Below, in pieces: positions 34,610 through 44,064 of a stretch of DNA of 64,000 nucleotides; position 1 is the first letter of the stretch, and the number at the start of each line of letters is the position of its first letter. The position numbers and the translations under genes are program-made. The notes beneath the pieces are model-generated. The model was given only the letters and a program-made list of their open reading frames with translations, searched no databases and was not told the DNA's origin. The DNA is taken from the NCBI GenBank assembly GCA_903820035.1, contig CAIJFT010000331.1, positions 27,722-91,721 on the forward strand, written 5' to 3'. This stretch comes from an uncultured Opitutia bacterium (GTDB lineage Bacteria > Verrucomicrobiota > Verrucomicrobiia > Opitutales > Opitutaceae).

Positions 34610-35505
34610 GCGGGAGAGGTGAGGGCATAGTGCGCGGCGCCGATCGCGCCGGCGCGGTCGCCGAGCGCGCCGGGCACGACGGGCACGCGATGGCCGCCGG
34701 GGCGCCATTCGATGCGGGCGAGTTCGGTTGCGAGCGGGGCGAAGAGGGCGTCGCCGGCCTGGGCGATGCCGCCCCCGAGAACGATGACCGCGGGGTCGAA
34801 CGCGTTGATGCACGACGCGAGCGTGGTTGCGAGGGCCTTGACCGAGCGCAGCCATACGGCTGAAGCCGCGGTGTCGCCGGCGCGGTGGGCGGCGACGAGA
34901 GCGGCGGTCGAGGTGAATTTCCCCAGCGTGCGCGCGGCGACCGTGCAATCGCCGATCAGCACCTCGATTGCGCCGGGCATGCCGGTGATACTCACGGGTC
35001 CGTCGGGATCGAGCGACATGTGTCCGAGGTGGCCGGCGCGGCCGATGGCGCCGCGCAAGAGGTGTCCGTCGCAGATCACCGCGCCGCCGACGCCGGTGCC
35101 GAGCGTCAGCATCACGACATGACGCTGGCCACGCGCCGCGCCGGACCAAGCCTCGCCGAGGACGGCCGCGTGCGCGTCGTTGAGCACGGGGACGAGGCCG
35201 GGGCGCCCGAGCTGGGTGGTCCAGTCAAGGCCGACCAGACCGGCAAGTTTGCCGGGGAGGTGGGCGATGCTGCGGGCGTCGGGGGCGGCGAGGCCGGGCG
35301 CGCAGACGCCGATCGCATCAGGTGTCGAGCCGAGTTCGCGGGCGAAATCGGCAAGCGTCGCCTGCACGGCGGCGATCCAATCGGCGGCGCCGGCGGTACC
35401 GTCGCGCGTGGCGCGGGCGGCGTGGGCGAGCACGGTGCCGTCGGTCGAGACGGCGACGGCCTTGAGGTTGGTGCCCCCGATGTCGATGCCCGCGGCCCAA
35501 GTCAT
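34606..35505 (-). CDS. ROK-family protein (sugar kinase or regulator-like) without zinc cysteines
   Basis: 299 residues. N-terminal DIGGTNLKAVAV is the ROK ATP-binding motif, LNDAHAAVLGEAWSGAARG precedes TLGTGVGGAVI, and GHLGHMS matches the HxxGH region with the first zinc His. ROK kinases normally have CxCGxxGC; here the Cys positions are S172, T174 and A179, while Gly and E181 remain. No wHTH, so it is a kinase and not a repressor. It overlaps both flanking SIS genes by 4 bases (translational coupling), which ties phosphorylation to the SIS enzymes. Loss of the zinc site is found in some ROK proteins, but the consequences here are unclear. Confidence 0.88.
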   Translation of the reverse strand: MTWAAGIDIGGTNLKAVAVSTDGTVLAHAARATRDGTAGAADWIAAVQATLADFARELGSTPDAIGVCAPGLAAPDARSIAHLPGKLAGLVGLDWTTQLGRPGLVPVLNDAHAAVLGEAWSGAARGQRHVVMLTLGTGVGGAVICDGHLLRGAIGRAGHLGHMSLDPDGPVSITGMPGAIEVLIGDCTVAARTLGKFTSTAALVAAHRAGDTAASAVWLRSVKALATTLASCINAFDPAVIVLGGGIAQAGDALFAPLATELARIEWRPGGHRVPVVPGALGDRAGAIGAAHYALTSPA

Positions 35506-36281
35506 TGGTAGAGGTGGGCCACGCTCTTGCGGTAGCCCTCGTAGTAGGCCTCGAGTTGTGCTTCGGCGGCGTGGGCGGTGGTCGTGCCGACAAACTGGTG
35601 GCTCGGCAGCATCACGGGCGTGTGCCCACGGCGCAGGAGCCGTTCGGCGGTTTCGCAGCGCAGCATGTTGATCAGCATGGCGCCGGTAACCGTGGAGGTC
35701 GGGCCCGTGCGCCAGGTCAGGCCGGGGACTTCGACGACGCAGTCGCCGGGCGGGCAGTGGTTGTCGAGGACGATGTCGGCGACATCGATGAGCTTCTTGC
35801 CCGAGGAGTGCGAAGGCTGCGACTGCGAGCAGTGGGCGACGGAGACGAGCCCGATGACGGGGAGTCCGCGGGCCTTGGCGCCGAGGGCCATCTCGACGAT
35901 GAGCGGGCGGATGCCGGAGGTGGAAATGACGATGAAGGCGTCGTGCGGTCCGAACTTGAAACCCGCGAGCAGTTGTTCGGCGTAGCCCTCGATCTTTTCG
36001 AGGAAGAGCGGACCGCGCAGGCCGTTCATGCCGACGGTGGCGCAGTGTTGCGAGACGGCTTGTTCGGCCCAGGAGTAGAAACCGACGAAGCAACCCTGCC
36101 GCGGCGCCATCTCCTCGCACATCATGCGCGAGTGGCCGGCGCCGAACATGAAGATGAGCCCGCCCTTGGCGATGCGCTCCGCGCAGAGTTCGGCGGCGCG
36201 CTCGATCGCGGGCAGCTGCGTGGCGCGGAGGTTCGCGAGAAGTTGCTGGGTTTTGTCGAAGTAGTCGGTGGCGGAGGACAT
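35502..36281 (-). CDS. SIS-domain (COG4821-like) phosphosugar-binding protein
   Basis: 259 residues; overlaps the ROK start by 4 bases. Motifs parallel the other SIS gene: MFGAGHSRMMCEEMAPRQG (about 45-63), the phosphosugar loop VISTSGIRPLIVEMA (about 117-132), SSGKKLIDVADIVLDN near 165, and TSTVTGAMLINML near 195. The two paralogues are clearly related but diverged. The sense leader to the ATG is a pyrimidine-rich CCCTC stretch. First gene of the SIS-ROK-SIS cluster after the SDR; together these look like a kinase plus two isomerases or lyases for one amino-sugar or uronic-acid derivative. Confidence 0.87.
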   Translation of the reverse strand: MSSATDYFDKTQQLLANLRATQLPAIERAAELCAERIAKGGLIFMFGAGHSRMMCEEMAPRQGCFVGFYSWAEQAVSQHCATVGMNGLRGPLFLEKIEGYAEQLLAGFKFGPHDAFIVISTSGIRPLIVEMALGAKARGLPVIGLVSVAHCSQSQPSHSSGKKLIDVADIVLDNHCPPGDCVVEVPGLTWRTGPTSTVTGAMLINMLRCETAERLLRRGHTPVMLPSHQFVGTTTAHAAEAQLEAYYEGYRKSVAHLYQ

Positions 36282-36352
36282 GAGGGAAAGTGAAAGGGGA
36301 GGGTGAAAGTGAGAGGGCGTGAGGGGCGCTGCCCTCCCGTATTTCAGAAAGC

Positions 36353-37150
36353 TCAGGGGATTTGGCCTTCGCTCACGGACCAGCCGCCATCGACGGCGAG
36401 GACTTGGCCGGTGACGAACTTGGCGCCGGACGAGAGGAGGTAGACGGCCGCGTCGTCGCAGTCCTCCGGTTGGCCGATGCGGCCGCCGTCGAGGGGCTGT
36501 TTCGTCGCGATGAACTTCAGGATGGTTGCGTCGCCGGCGGCGCGGCGGGCCATCGGCGTCGCGACGAGCGCCGGGGCGAGCACGTTGCAGCGGATGTTTT
36601 GCGGCGCGTAGTACGCGGCGATCGATTTGGTGAAGCCGACGATCGCGGCCTTGGCGGCGGCGTAGGTGTGGGTGGCGAAGAACGCGGGCGACGGCGAACG
36701 ACCGAGCACCGAGCTCAGGTTTAGGATCGAGCCGCCGGATCCCTGGGCGAGAAACTGGCGCACGGCGGCGCGGTTCGAGAGGATGACCGAGTGCAGGTTC
36801 AGCTCGAGCGTGGCACGGATGCCGTCGTCGGTGATCTCGTGCAACGGGCCGTCGCCCATCTTGCGGCCGCTGCCGCCGGCGACGTGGTAGAGGGCGTGGA
36901 AGCCGCCGAAACGTTTGTGCGCAAGGGCAAGGGCGGCGGGAGCGTGGGCGGGGTCGGTGGCGTCACCGACGAGGGGGACGCACGCGGGGCCGAGGGAACT
37001 GGCGGCGCCGGCGGCGTTCGCCGGGTTGCGGCCGGTGATCACGACGCCGCGGGCACCGGCGGCAAGGCACGCGCGGGCGGCGGAAAAGCCGAGTCCAGTC
37101 GTGCCGCCCACCACGACGATGACTTGGTCTGCGAGGGGTTGTCCGGCCAT
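36353..37150 (-). CDS. SDR family oxidoreductase
   Basis: 265 residues from the ATG at 37150. Motifs: GGTTGLG at 15-21, VAGGSG near 95 in the NNAG position, catalytic Ser in NLSSVLG and YAAAK (YxxxK) near 168, and a GG-rich C-terminus (VDGGWSVSEGQIP). The NNAG is VAGG here, a mild deviation. Lies upstream of the SIS-ROK-SIS genes (71-base gap) and is divergent from the regulator with 88 bases between starts, so that regulator probably controls it. Likely oxidises or reduces the substrate for the SIS-ROK module. Confidence 0.87.
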   Translation of the reverse strand: MAGQPLADQVIVVVGGTTGLGFSAARACLAAGARGVVITGRNPANAAGAASSLGPACVPLVGDATDPAHAPAALALAHKRFGGFHALYHVAGGSGRKMGDGPLHEITDDGIRATLELNLHSVILSNRAAVRQFLAQGSGGSILNLSSVLGRSPSPAFFATHTYAAAKAAIVGFTKSIAAYYAPQNIRCNVLAPALVATPMARRAAGDATILKFIATKQPLDGGRIGQPEDCDDAAVYLLSSGAKFVTGQVLAVDGGWSVSEGQIP

Positions 37151-37182
37151 GCAACGAGTCCACTCCGGCGGGAACGGGCCTT

Positions 37183-37194
37183 CAAACGTTAACA
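37183..37194. promoter_or_regulatory. Possible operator in the divergent SDR-regulator gap
   Basis: The 12-mer CAAACGTTAACA overlaps two self-complementary hexamers, AACGTT and GTTAAC. It lies 45 bases before the regulator start and 33 bases before the SDR start. It is short and could be chance; no second half-site is visible. Confidence 0.25.
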
Positions 37195-37238
37195 AATCGC
37201 TCGACGCGAAATCTGATATGATAATGGTCGGTGCCGCC

Positions 37239-38240
37239 ATGGCGCGTCCCCGCTCCTCCCACGTCGCCGAAGTGAAGTCGGCGTTGGCCGCGCGACTCCG
37301 CGGCGGGTTCGCCGCGCCGGGCGGAAGGTTCCTTTCTACGCGGGCGGTGGCGCAACGCTTTGCCGTCAGTTACCAGACCGCGCACCGGCTGCTTGCAGAG
37401 CTCGAGTCCGAAGGTCTGCTCCGGCGCAAAGCAGCCTCGGGTTCCTTCGTGCCGGGACGCCGCGTGGCGTTGCGCGGCGTGCAGCTCGTGTTTCATCCGC
37501 GCGCGCGGCGCAAAGGCAGTTTCGGCGCGCACCTCATGGAACTGCTCGAAGCGGGGCTGCGCGCCCGTGGGATCGCGGTGGTTCGCAGCTGGCCGACGGC
37601 TGCATGTCTTCCGCGTCTGCGGGCGGACTATTATCCGGTGGTGTGGGAATGCCGGGCGGCGGTGCAGGCGGCGGCGGAGGCGCGGAAACTGCTGTTGTGT
37701 GTCAACGACCTGCCGCCGGCGGGGCTGGGCGGCGGGTACATCGACGCGGTGACGACCGATGATTTCTCCGGCGGCGCGTGCGCGGCGGAGTTGCTGAAGG
37801 AGCGCACGGGACGCCGCCGTGGTTTCGTGGTGCTCGGCGGGCCGGTCGACGATGTGCGGAGCCAGCGGCGCATCGCGGGTTTTTGCGCGCACGCACCGGA
37901 CGCGACGGTGGTGACGGCGGCCTCGTGGTTTTTGGAAGACGGCGCGGTGCCGGCGGCGGAAATCCTCGGTGGAAGCCCGACGGGAATCTTTGCGTGCAAT
38001 GACCGGCTCGCGGAGGCCGTGATCGTGGCGGCGCGGCGGGGCGGACGCGCGTTGCCGCCGCTGATCGGCTTCGACAACGCCCCGGTCGCGGAGCGCCTGC
38101 GGCTCACCACCATCGGCATTCCCTGGGCGACGATGGTGGCGCAGGCGCTCGACGTGATTGCCGTCCGGCTCGCCGGCGGTGCTCAGGGTGCGCGCGTGAT
38201 CAGCCTCGCGCACGAACCGGTGCTGCGGTTGACCGCGTGA
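37239..38240 (+). CDS. GntR-type winged-helix regulator with LacI-like ligand-binding domain
   Basis: 333 residues from the ATG at 37239; an ATG at 37218 would add 7 residues. N-terminal winged helix (residues 1-70, with LSTRAVAQRFAVSYQTAHRLLAEL as helix-turn-helix and SGSFVPGR as wing) and a C-terminal periplasmic-binding-protein-like domain (FACNDRLAEAVIVAARRG near 250, IGFDNAPVAERL near 278), as in sugar-responsive repressors of this fusion type. Transcribed divergently from the SDR and SIS-ROK-SIS genes. The 88-base gap has overlapping palindromes (AACGTT and GTTAAC, about 37185-37192) that could be an operator. Probably responds to the sugar degraded by the divergent genes. Confidence 0.9.
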   Translation: MARPRSSHVAEVKSALAARLRGGFAAPGGRFLSTRAVAQRFAVSYQTAHRLLAELESEGLLRRKAASGSFVPGRRVALRGVQLVFHPRARRKGSFGAHLMELLEAGLRARGIAVVRSWPTAACLPRLRADYYPVVWECRAAVQAAAEARKLLLCVNDLPPAGLGGGYIDAVTTDDFSGGACAAELLKERTGRRRGFVVLGGPVDDVRSQRRIAGFCAHAPDATVVTAASWFLEDGAVPAAEILGGSPTGIFACNDRLAEAVIVAARRGGRALPPLIGFDNAPVAERLRLTTIGIPWATMVAQALDVIAVRLAGGAQGARVISLAHEPVLRLTA

Positions 38241-38471
38241 CTTCGGCGGGCGATTTGAAACTTGAAGGATCAAGCAGTTCAGAGCTGAGCGTTCACGCGT
38301 GAGCGACGGGGGATTCCCGCGGTGGGACCCGATGGCTTCATCGGGTTTTCGCGTGACGAGCACCTTTCCGTTCGAGCCGAGGGAGCCTCGGACTTCACGG
38401 TGGTTTCCGGCTCCGGCCTTGCCACCCGGCACTTGGATCTTTCCCTTTGGCGCGCCCGCCGCGTTACCCCG

Positions 38472-41400
38472 ATGCCCACCGGTCGTTTTTGCCTGCCCCA
38501 GTTTTGCGTGCGACGGATTTCCGTCGTGCTTGCGGTCGCGTGGAGTGCCCTCACGGCGCTGGCCGCCCCGGTCGATTTTGCGCGGGAGATCCAGCCGTTG
38601 CTCGCGGACAAGTGTTACGACTGCCACGGGCCGGAGAAGGCCAAGGGCGGTTTGCGGCTGACGGCGCGACCGGAGGCGCTGCGCGGTGGCGAGTCCGGCG
38701 AACCGGCCATTGTCGTCGGCCACGGGGCGAAGAGTCCCTTGATCCAGCGCCTCACCACCGCTGAACCGGATGACGTGATGCCGCAGAAGGGCGCGCGGTT
38801 GTCCGACGCCGAGGTGAAACTCCTGCAGCGCTGGATCGATGAAGGCGCGGTGTGGCCGGAGAATGTAAGGCACTGGGCCTACGTGGCGCCGGTGCGGCCC
38901 GCGGTGCCGTCGGTCGGAGCCGCCTGGCCCGCGGCGGTCAACGCGATCGACGCGTTTGTGTTTAACCGGCTGCAACGCGAGGGGCTCAGGCCCTCGCCCG
39001 CGGCGGACAAGTCCCGTTGGTTGCGCCGCGTTTCACTCGACCTCACCGGCCTGCCGCCTACGCCGGTGGAACGCGCGGCGTTTTTGGCGGATGATTCCCC
39101 TGGCTCCGACGAGCGGGTGGTGGACCGGCTGCTCGCGTCGCCGGCGTATGGTGAGCGCTGGGCGCGCCCTTGGCTCGACCTTGCGCGGTATGCGGACTCG
39201 CACGGGTTTCAACGCGACGATCTGCGCGACCTCTGGCCGTATCGGGATTGGGTGATTCGGGCCCTCAATGCGGACATGCCGTTCGATCAGTTCACCACCT
39301 GGCAGCTCGCCGGCGATCTGGTGCCGGAAGCGAAGGCCGGCCGGACCTTGGAGCCGCTGGTTGCGACGGGATTTCACCGCGCGGCGCCGACGAATGTCGA
39401 GGCGGGCACCGACCAGGAGGAGGGCCGGGTGAATCAGGTCTTCGACCGGGTGAACACCACCGGCGCGGTCTGGCTTGGCACCACGCTCGAGTGTGCGCAG
39501 TGCCACAACCATAAGTACGATCCCTTTTCGCAGAAGGACTACTACCGGCTCTTCGCCTACTTCAACCAGGCCGAGCAGGAGACGGAGTTCGCGAGTGCGA
39601 AGGCCATGGCGACGCTCAAGTTCACCGGGCCCTATCTGACCCTTCCGGATCCGACGCAGGAGACCAAGCGGCCGGCGTTGGAAACGCGTGCGGCCGAGCT
39701 CGAAGCCCGGATCGCCGCCCGGACCACGGAACTGGCGACGCGGCAGGAGGGCTGGGAAAAAGTCGCGGCGAAGGCGGTGGTCGCGCCGGCGCAGGAGCAC
39801 GTGCTGACGGTCACGGCGTTTGAGTCGGTCGGCGAGGCCAGTTACCGGATCCTGCCCGACCAATCGGTGCTGATTGTCGACGACGTGCCCGAGACGGATA
39901 CCTATTATCTCACGGTCAACACCTCGCTCACGGACATCACCGGCTTCAAGCTCGAGGCGCTGACCGATCCGTCGTTGCCGGGGACGGGACCGGGACGGGG
40001 TGACGCGGCGCGCCCGAACTTTGTACTGAATAATGTGCGGGTCACGGCCACGCCGCCGGGCGGGACGGCGCAGCCGGTGATTTTCGTGCAGGCGCGGGCC
40101 TCGTTTGCGCAGGCGAAATTTCCCGTCGAGAACCTGCTCCGCACCGACAACGAGGCCAAGGGCGGCTGGGCGATCAGCCCGCAGTTCAAGCGCGACCACT
40201 GGGCTGTGCTCACGACGGAGCGGCCGCTCGGCGACGCGGGCGGGGTCACGTTCACGTTTTGTCTCGAGCAGAACTTCGGGGCGGCGCGGACCATCGGCCG
40301 CGTGCGGCTTTCGGCCCTGACGGGCGGTGCGGGCGGCGTGGCGGTAACGGCTGACGTTGCGGCGATCTTACGGCTGGAGAAAGCGCGTCGGACCAAAGCG
40401 CAGGCGGCCAAAGTACAGGAGTATTTTTTCGCCTCGGACCGGGATCTCGCGGCCCTGAAGCAGGCCAAGGTGCAGGTGGGCCAGGCGTTGGCGGCGCTGG
40501 CGGGCGTGAGGACGCTGGTGATGCGCGAGGTCGCCACCACCCGGCCAACGGCGGTGCTCAAGCGCGGCAACTTTCTCGACCAGGGAGAGGCGGTATCTGC
40601 GGGCGTGCCCGCGGCGCTGCATCCGGCGCCGATCGCCCCGGCGGGGAACCGGTTGGATTTGGCGCGCTGGCTGGTCGACCGGTCGAATCCGCTCGTGGCG
40701 CGGGTGACGATCAACCGCTGGTGGGCGGAGTTTTTCGGCCGCGGCATCGTGCCGACGCTGGAAGATTTCGGCGTGAAGGGGGAGTCGCCCACGCATCCCG
40801 AATTGCTCGACTGGCTGGCCGTGGAGTTCATGGATCACGGTTGGAGCGTGAAGCATGTGCACCGGTTGATCGCGTTGTCGGCGACGTACCGGCAGTCGTC
40901 GCGCGTGACGCCGGAAATGCTGGCGCGGGACGACCAGAACCGCTGGCTCGCGCGCGGACCGCGGTTCCGCCTCGACGCCGAAGCGATCCGCGACAACGCG
41001 CTCGCGGTTGCGGGCCTGCTCAGTCTGAAGCAGGGTGGACCGCCGGTGCGGCCCTACCAGCCGCCCGGCCTTTGGGACAGCAAGGTCGGCGGGGACCGCG
41101 TCACTTACGACGTGAGTACCGGCGAGGACGCGCACCGCCGCGGCATTTATACGGTGTGGAAGCGCAGTTCGCCGTATCCGAGTTTTGTGAACTTCGACGC
41201 CAACGCCCGGACGGCGTGCACGGTGCGTCGCTCGCGTTCGAATACGCCGCTGCAGGCGCTGACGCTTTTGAACGATCCGGTGTACGTGGAAGCGGCCCGG
41301 GCGTTCGCGCGGCGCATCCAGCTGGAGCGCCCGGCGGCGACACTGGTCGAGCGGATCAGGTATGCCTTTGAGCTGGGCCTCTCCCGCAGCCCGTCGGCGG

Positions 41401-41525
41401 TGGAAGCGGCGGCGCTGGAGCGGTTGTTTGCCCAGCAACAAGCGGCACACGCGAGCGAGACGATTGCCTGGGAAGCGGTGGCCGCGGCATTGCTGAATCT
41501 CGACGAGATGATCACCAAAGGCTGA
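38472..41525 (+). CDS. PSCyt1/DUF1549/DUF1553 multidomain protein (cytochrome-like), exported
   Basis: 1017 residues from the ATG at 38472; the open frame starts at 38322 but that part lacks a signal. A signal peptide ends near residue 32. The PSCyt1 domain carries the haem motif CYDCH (C48-H52), followed by the DUF1549 fold (INAIDAFVFNRLQ to SLDLTGLPP, about 155-205) and, at C341-H345, a second CxxCH (CAQCH) in ECAQCHNHKYDPF. The C-terminal third, with ATYRQSSR and CTVRRSRSNTPLQALTLLNDP, is DUF1553. This family is expanded in Planctomycetes and Verrucomicrobia and its function is unknown. 3 bases before the DUF1501 gene, a standard pairing. Confidence 0.94.
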   Translation: MPTGRFCLPQFCVRRISVVLAVAWSALTALAAPVDFAREIQPLLADKCYDCHGPEKAKGGLRLTARPEALRGGESGEPAIVVGHGAKSPLIQRLTTAEPDDVMPQKGARLSDAEVKLLQRWIDEGAVWPENVRHWAYVAPVRPAVPSVGAAWPAAVNAIDAFVFNRLQREGLRPSPAADKSRWLRRVSLDLTGLPPTPVERAAFLADDSPGSDERVVDRLLASPAYGERWARPWLDLARYADSHGFQRDDLRDLWPYRDWVIRALNADMPFDQFTTWQLAGDLVPEAKAGRTLEPLVATGFHRAAPTNVEAGTDQEEGRVNQVFDRVNTTGAVWLGTTLECAQCHNHKYDPFSQKDYYRLFAYFNQAEQETEFASAKAMATLKFTGPYLTLPDPTQETKRPALETRAAELEARIAARTTELATRQEGWEKVAAKAVVAPAQEHVLTVTAFESVGEASYRILPDQSVLIVDDVPETDTYYLTVNTSLTDITGFKLEALTDPSLPGTGPGRGDAARPNFVLNNVRVTATPPGGTAQPVIFVQARASFAQAKFPVENLLRTDNEAKGGWAISPQFKRDHWAVLTTERPLGDAGGVTFTFCLEQNFGAARTIGRVRLSALTGGAGGVAVTADVAAILRLEKARRTKAQAAKVQEYFFASDRDLAALKQAKVQVGQALAALAGVRTLVMREVATTRPTAVLKRGNFLDQGEAVSAGVPAALHPAPIAPAGNRLDLARWLVDRSNPLVARVTINRWWAEFFGRGIVPTLEDFGVKGESPTHPELLDWLAVEFMDHGWSVKHVHRLIALSATYRQSSRVTPEMLARDDQNRWLARGPRFRLDAEAIRDNALAVAGLLSLKQGGPPVRPYQPPGLWDSKVGGDRVTYDVSTGEDAHRRGIYTVWKRSSPYPSFVNFDANARTACTVRRSRSNTPLQALTLLNDPVYVEAARAFARRIQLERPAATLVERIRYAFELGLSRSPSAVEAAALERLFAQQQAAHASETIAWEAVAAALLNLDEMITKG

Positions 41526-41528
41526 ACC

Positions 41529-42956
41529 ATGCACCCGCTCGAAGCCCATTTGCAGAATGTCACCCGCCGCGCGTTTCTCCGACGCTCGGGGCTCGGCTTC
41601 GGGTCGATGGCGTTGGGTGCGTTGCTTGCCGAGAGCTTGGGCGCGGCGGAAAATCCGCTGGCGCCGCGGGTGGCGCATTTTGCGCCGCGGGCGAAACGCG
41701 TGATCTACCTGCACATGGTCGGCGCGCCATCGCAGCTCGATCTTTTCGACCACAAGCCGGGTCTGGCGCAGTACGACGGCAAGCCGTGTCCGGATGAGTT
41801 CATTCAGGGCAAGCGTTTCGCGTTTTTGCGCGGACATCCGACGATCGCGGCGTCGCGGTTCAAGTTCCAGCGTCACGGCCGGAGCGGGGCGGAAATCTCG
41901 GAGCTGTTGCCGCACCTCGCGAAGGTGGCTGACGAGATCGCGATCGTGAAGTCGCTGCAGACGGACGAGTTCAATCATGCGCCGGCGCAGCTCTTTTTGC
42001 ACACGGGCTTTGGCCGGCTGGGGCGCCCGAGCTTCGGTTCCTGGGTGACGTACGGCCTCGGGTCCGAGAATCAGGATGTGCCGGCGTACGTGGTGCTGCA
42101 GTCGGGGCCGCAGGCCGGCGCGGGCACGAGCCTCTGGTCGTCGGGATTTTTGCCGAGCGTGCACCAAGGCGTGCAGTTCCGGTCGAGCGGCGAGCCGGTG
42201 CTCTTCCTCGACAATCCGAAAGGGCATTCGGCGCGGGACCGGCGGCAGGTCCTCGATGCGGTGCGGACGTTGAACGAGGCGCAGTTGGCGGACGTGGGCG
42301 ATCCGGAGATTGCGACGCGGATCAGCCAGTACGAGATGGCGTACCGGATGCAGACTTCGGTGCCGGAGCTGATGGATATTTCGCAGGAGTCGAAGGCGAC
42401 GCTCGAGCTGTACGGCGCGCAGCCGGGCAAAGCCTCGTTCGCGAACAACTGTCTCCTCGCGCGCCGGTTGGTGGAGCGCGGCGTGCGCATGGTGCAGCTC
42501 TACGATGCCGACTGGGATCATCATGCGGATCTGGCGACGCGTTTGCCGAGGAAGTGTCAGGATGTGGATCAGGGCATGGCCGCGCTCGTGGCGGACCTGA
42601 AGCAACGCGGCCTGTTGGATGAAACGCTGGTGATCTGGGGCGGCGAGTTCGGTCGCACGCCGATGGCGCAGGTTGATTCCGGAAGTGGCGTCGCCACGAA
42701 GCCCGGGCGTGATCACCACAAGGATGCGTTCACGATGTGGCTCGCGGGAGGCGGCGTGAAGCCCGGCGTGACCCACGGGCGCACCGACGATCTCGGGTAT
42801 TCCGTGGTGGAGAAACCCGTGCATGTGCACGACCTCAACGCGACCGTGCTCCATCTGCTGGGGTTGAATCACGAGCGGCTCACATTCCGATATCAGGGCC
42901 GCGATTTCCGGCTGACGGATGTGCATGGCCGGGTGGTGAAGGACCTGCTCGGGTGA
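41529..42956 (+). CDS. DUF1501 (sulfatase-fold) protein, Tat-exported
   Basis: 475 residues. N-terminal [18 protein letters not shown] is a twin-Arg signal peptide. The body is DUF1501, an alkaline-phosphatase-superfamily relative: [18 protein letters not shown] near 65, the conserved [15 protein letters not shown] near 145, WGGEFGRTP near 375 and [18 protein letters not shown] near 395 are the metal and active-site blocks. No Cys/Ser formylglycine signature. It starts 3 bases after the PSCyt1 gene. The pair is likely secreted and acts together; the substrate and reaction are not known. Confidence 0.94.
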   Translation: MHPLEAHLQNVTRRAFLRRSGLGFGSMALGALLAESLGAAENPLAPRVAHFAPRAKRVIYLHMVGAPSQLDLFDHKPGLAQYDGKPCPDEFIQGKRFAFLRGHPTIAASRFKFQRHGRSGAEISELLPHLAKVADEIAIVKSLQTDEFNHAPAQLFLHTGFGRLGRPSFGSWVTYGLGSENQDVPAYVVLQSGPQAGAGTSLWSSGFLPSVHQGVQFRSSGEPVLFLDNPKGHSARDRRQVLDAVRTLNEAQLADVGDPEIATRISQYEMAYRMQTSVPELMDISQESKATLELYGAQPGKASFANNCLLARRLVERGVRMVQLYDADWDHHADLATRLPRKCQDVDQGMAALVADLKQRGLLDETLVIWGGEFGRTPMAQVDSGSGVATKPGRDHHKDAFTMWLAGGGVKPGVTHGRTDDLGYSVVEKPVHVHDLNATVLHLLGLNHERLTFRYQGRDFRLTDVHGRVVKDLLG

Positions 42957-43052
42957 GTATGGGCGGGCGGGCGAGCGAACGCCGGTTTCTTTTGCGTGCA
43001 GGGTTGACGCGACGTCGGACGGCGCGTTGGAGTCGCCTGCAACTTTTCCCCT

Positions 43053-43580
43053 GTGGCAACCTCCTCCCGCTACGACGACGAAGTCGTCATCTCCTGGCCC
43101 GAACTGCACCGCGACGCCCGCTACTTGTCGGAGCTCCTGCATAACCACCCGAGTGGTCCGTGGAAGGGGATCATTGCGATCACCCGCGGTGGTCTGGTGC
43201 CGGCGGCCCTGATCGCGCGGGAGTTGGACCTTCGGCTCATTGATACGATCTGTGTGACAAGCTATTCGTCCGCTGCGGGCGAGGCGGCGCAGCAGCAGAG
43301 CGGCGTCAACGTACTCAAGGGCGTGCCGGGCGATGGCGAGGGGATGTTGTTGGTGGACGACCTCGTGGACACCGGGCGGACGGCCCAGTTTGTGCGCAAG
43401 CTGCTGCCGAAAGCTCATTTTGCGACCCTCTATGCCAAGCCGGCCGGCCGGCCCTTCGTGGACACCTGTGTGAAGGAGTTTAAGCAGAACAAGTGGATCT
43501 ACTTCCCCTGGGACATCGATTACCGCTTTGTGAAGACGATCAAGGATGGCGGGCGGGCGGGCAGCGGATCGGCCGACTGA
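43053..43580 (+). CDS. gpt: Xanthine/guanine phosphoribosyltransferase
   Basis: 175 residues from a GTG at 43053. Strong match to E. coli Gpt: N-terminal WKGIIAITRGGLVPAALIAREL, the PRPP loop LLVDDLVDTGRT near 100-111, and AKPAGRPFVDTCV. Salvages xanthine and guanine into XMP and GMP, cytoplasmic or at the membrane. It has an insertion of a few residues in the flexible loop (SSAAGEAAQQQSGVNV) relative to E. coli. It follows the DUF1501 gene by 96 bases and precedes the cupin by 78 bases; neither is known to be linked to purines. Confidence 0.93.
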   Translation: MATSSRYDDEVVISWPELHRDARYLSELLHNHPSGPWKGIIAITRGGLVPAALIARELDLRLIDTICVTSYSSAAGEAAQQQSGVNVLKGVPGDGEGMLLVDDLVDTGRTAQFVRKLLPKAHFATLYAKPAGRPFVDTCVKEFKQNKWIYFPWDIDYRFVKTIKDGGRAGSGSAD

Positions 43581-43658
43581 GCGCGGCACTGGCCTGCGGT
43601 CCGGAGATCACGCGCTTGCCGGCCTGAGCTGATTCGTTAGCACGCCGTTTTTACCACC

Positions 43659-44048
43659 ATGAAAATCACCCGACCGAATGCCACGACCACGCAACGCGGC
43701 CCAGCGGACTACTTCAGCGGTACTGTGTGGTTGGACGAGGTTACGCCCGCGCCTTACGACTCGGACGTCCGCGTGGTCCGGGTGACCTTCGAGCCTGGTG
43801 CGCGCACGGCTTGGCACACCCATCCCCATGGTCAGTTGCTGCAGATTCTGTCCGGGGTGGGGCGGGTGCAGAAGGCCGGTGAGGAGATCCGCGAGGTGCT
43901 GCCGGGCGACGTGATTTGGTTCGAAGCCGGTGAGCGCCATTGGCACGGCGCGGCGCCGAATCAGGCGATGGTGCATTTGGCCGTGCAGCGCGCGGACCAG
44001 GCAGGCAAGACTGCGTTCTGGCAGGAGCAGGTGACGGCCTCGGAGTAG
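43659..44048 (+). CDS. Cupin-domain protein, (R)-mandelonitrile lyase-like
   Basis: 129 residues, a single conserved cupin barrel. Metal ligands are HTHPHGQ (residues 54-60, two His and a Gln where Glu is more common), then the second motif GDVIWFEAGERHWHG (His near 111). This Gln form is seen in manganese cupins described as hydroxynitrile lyases or as QdO-like proteins. The family also includes sugar- and quercetin-related enzymes, so activity here is unknown. It starts 78 bases after gpt and ends 16 bases before the convergent LamG-like gene. Confidence 0.85.
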   Translation: MKITRPNATTTQRGPADYFSGTVWLDEVTPAPYDSDVRVVRVTFEPGARTAWHTHPHGQLLQILSGVGRVQKAGEEIREVLPGDVIWFEAGERHWHGAAPNQAMVHLAVQRADQAGKTAFWQEQVTASE

Positions 44049-44064
44049 GCCGGAATCGCGCCGG

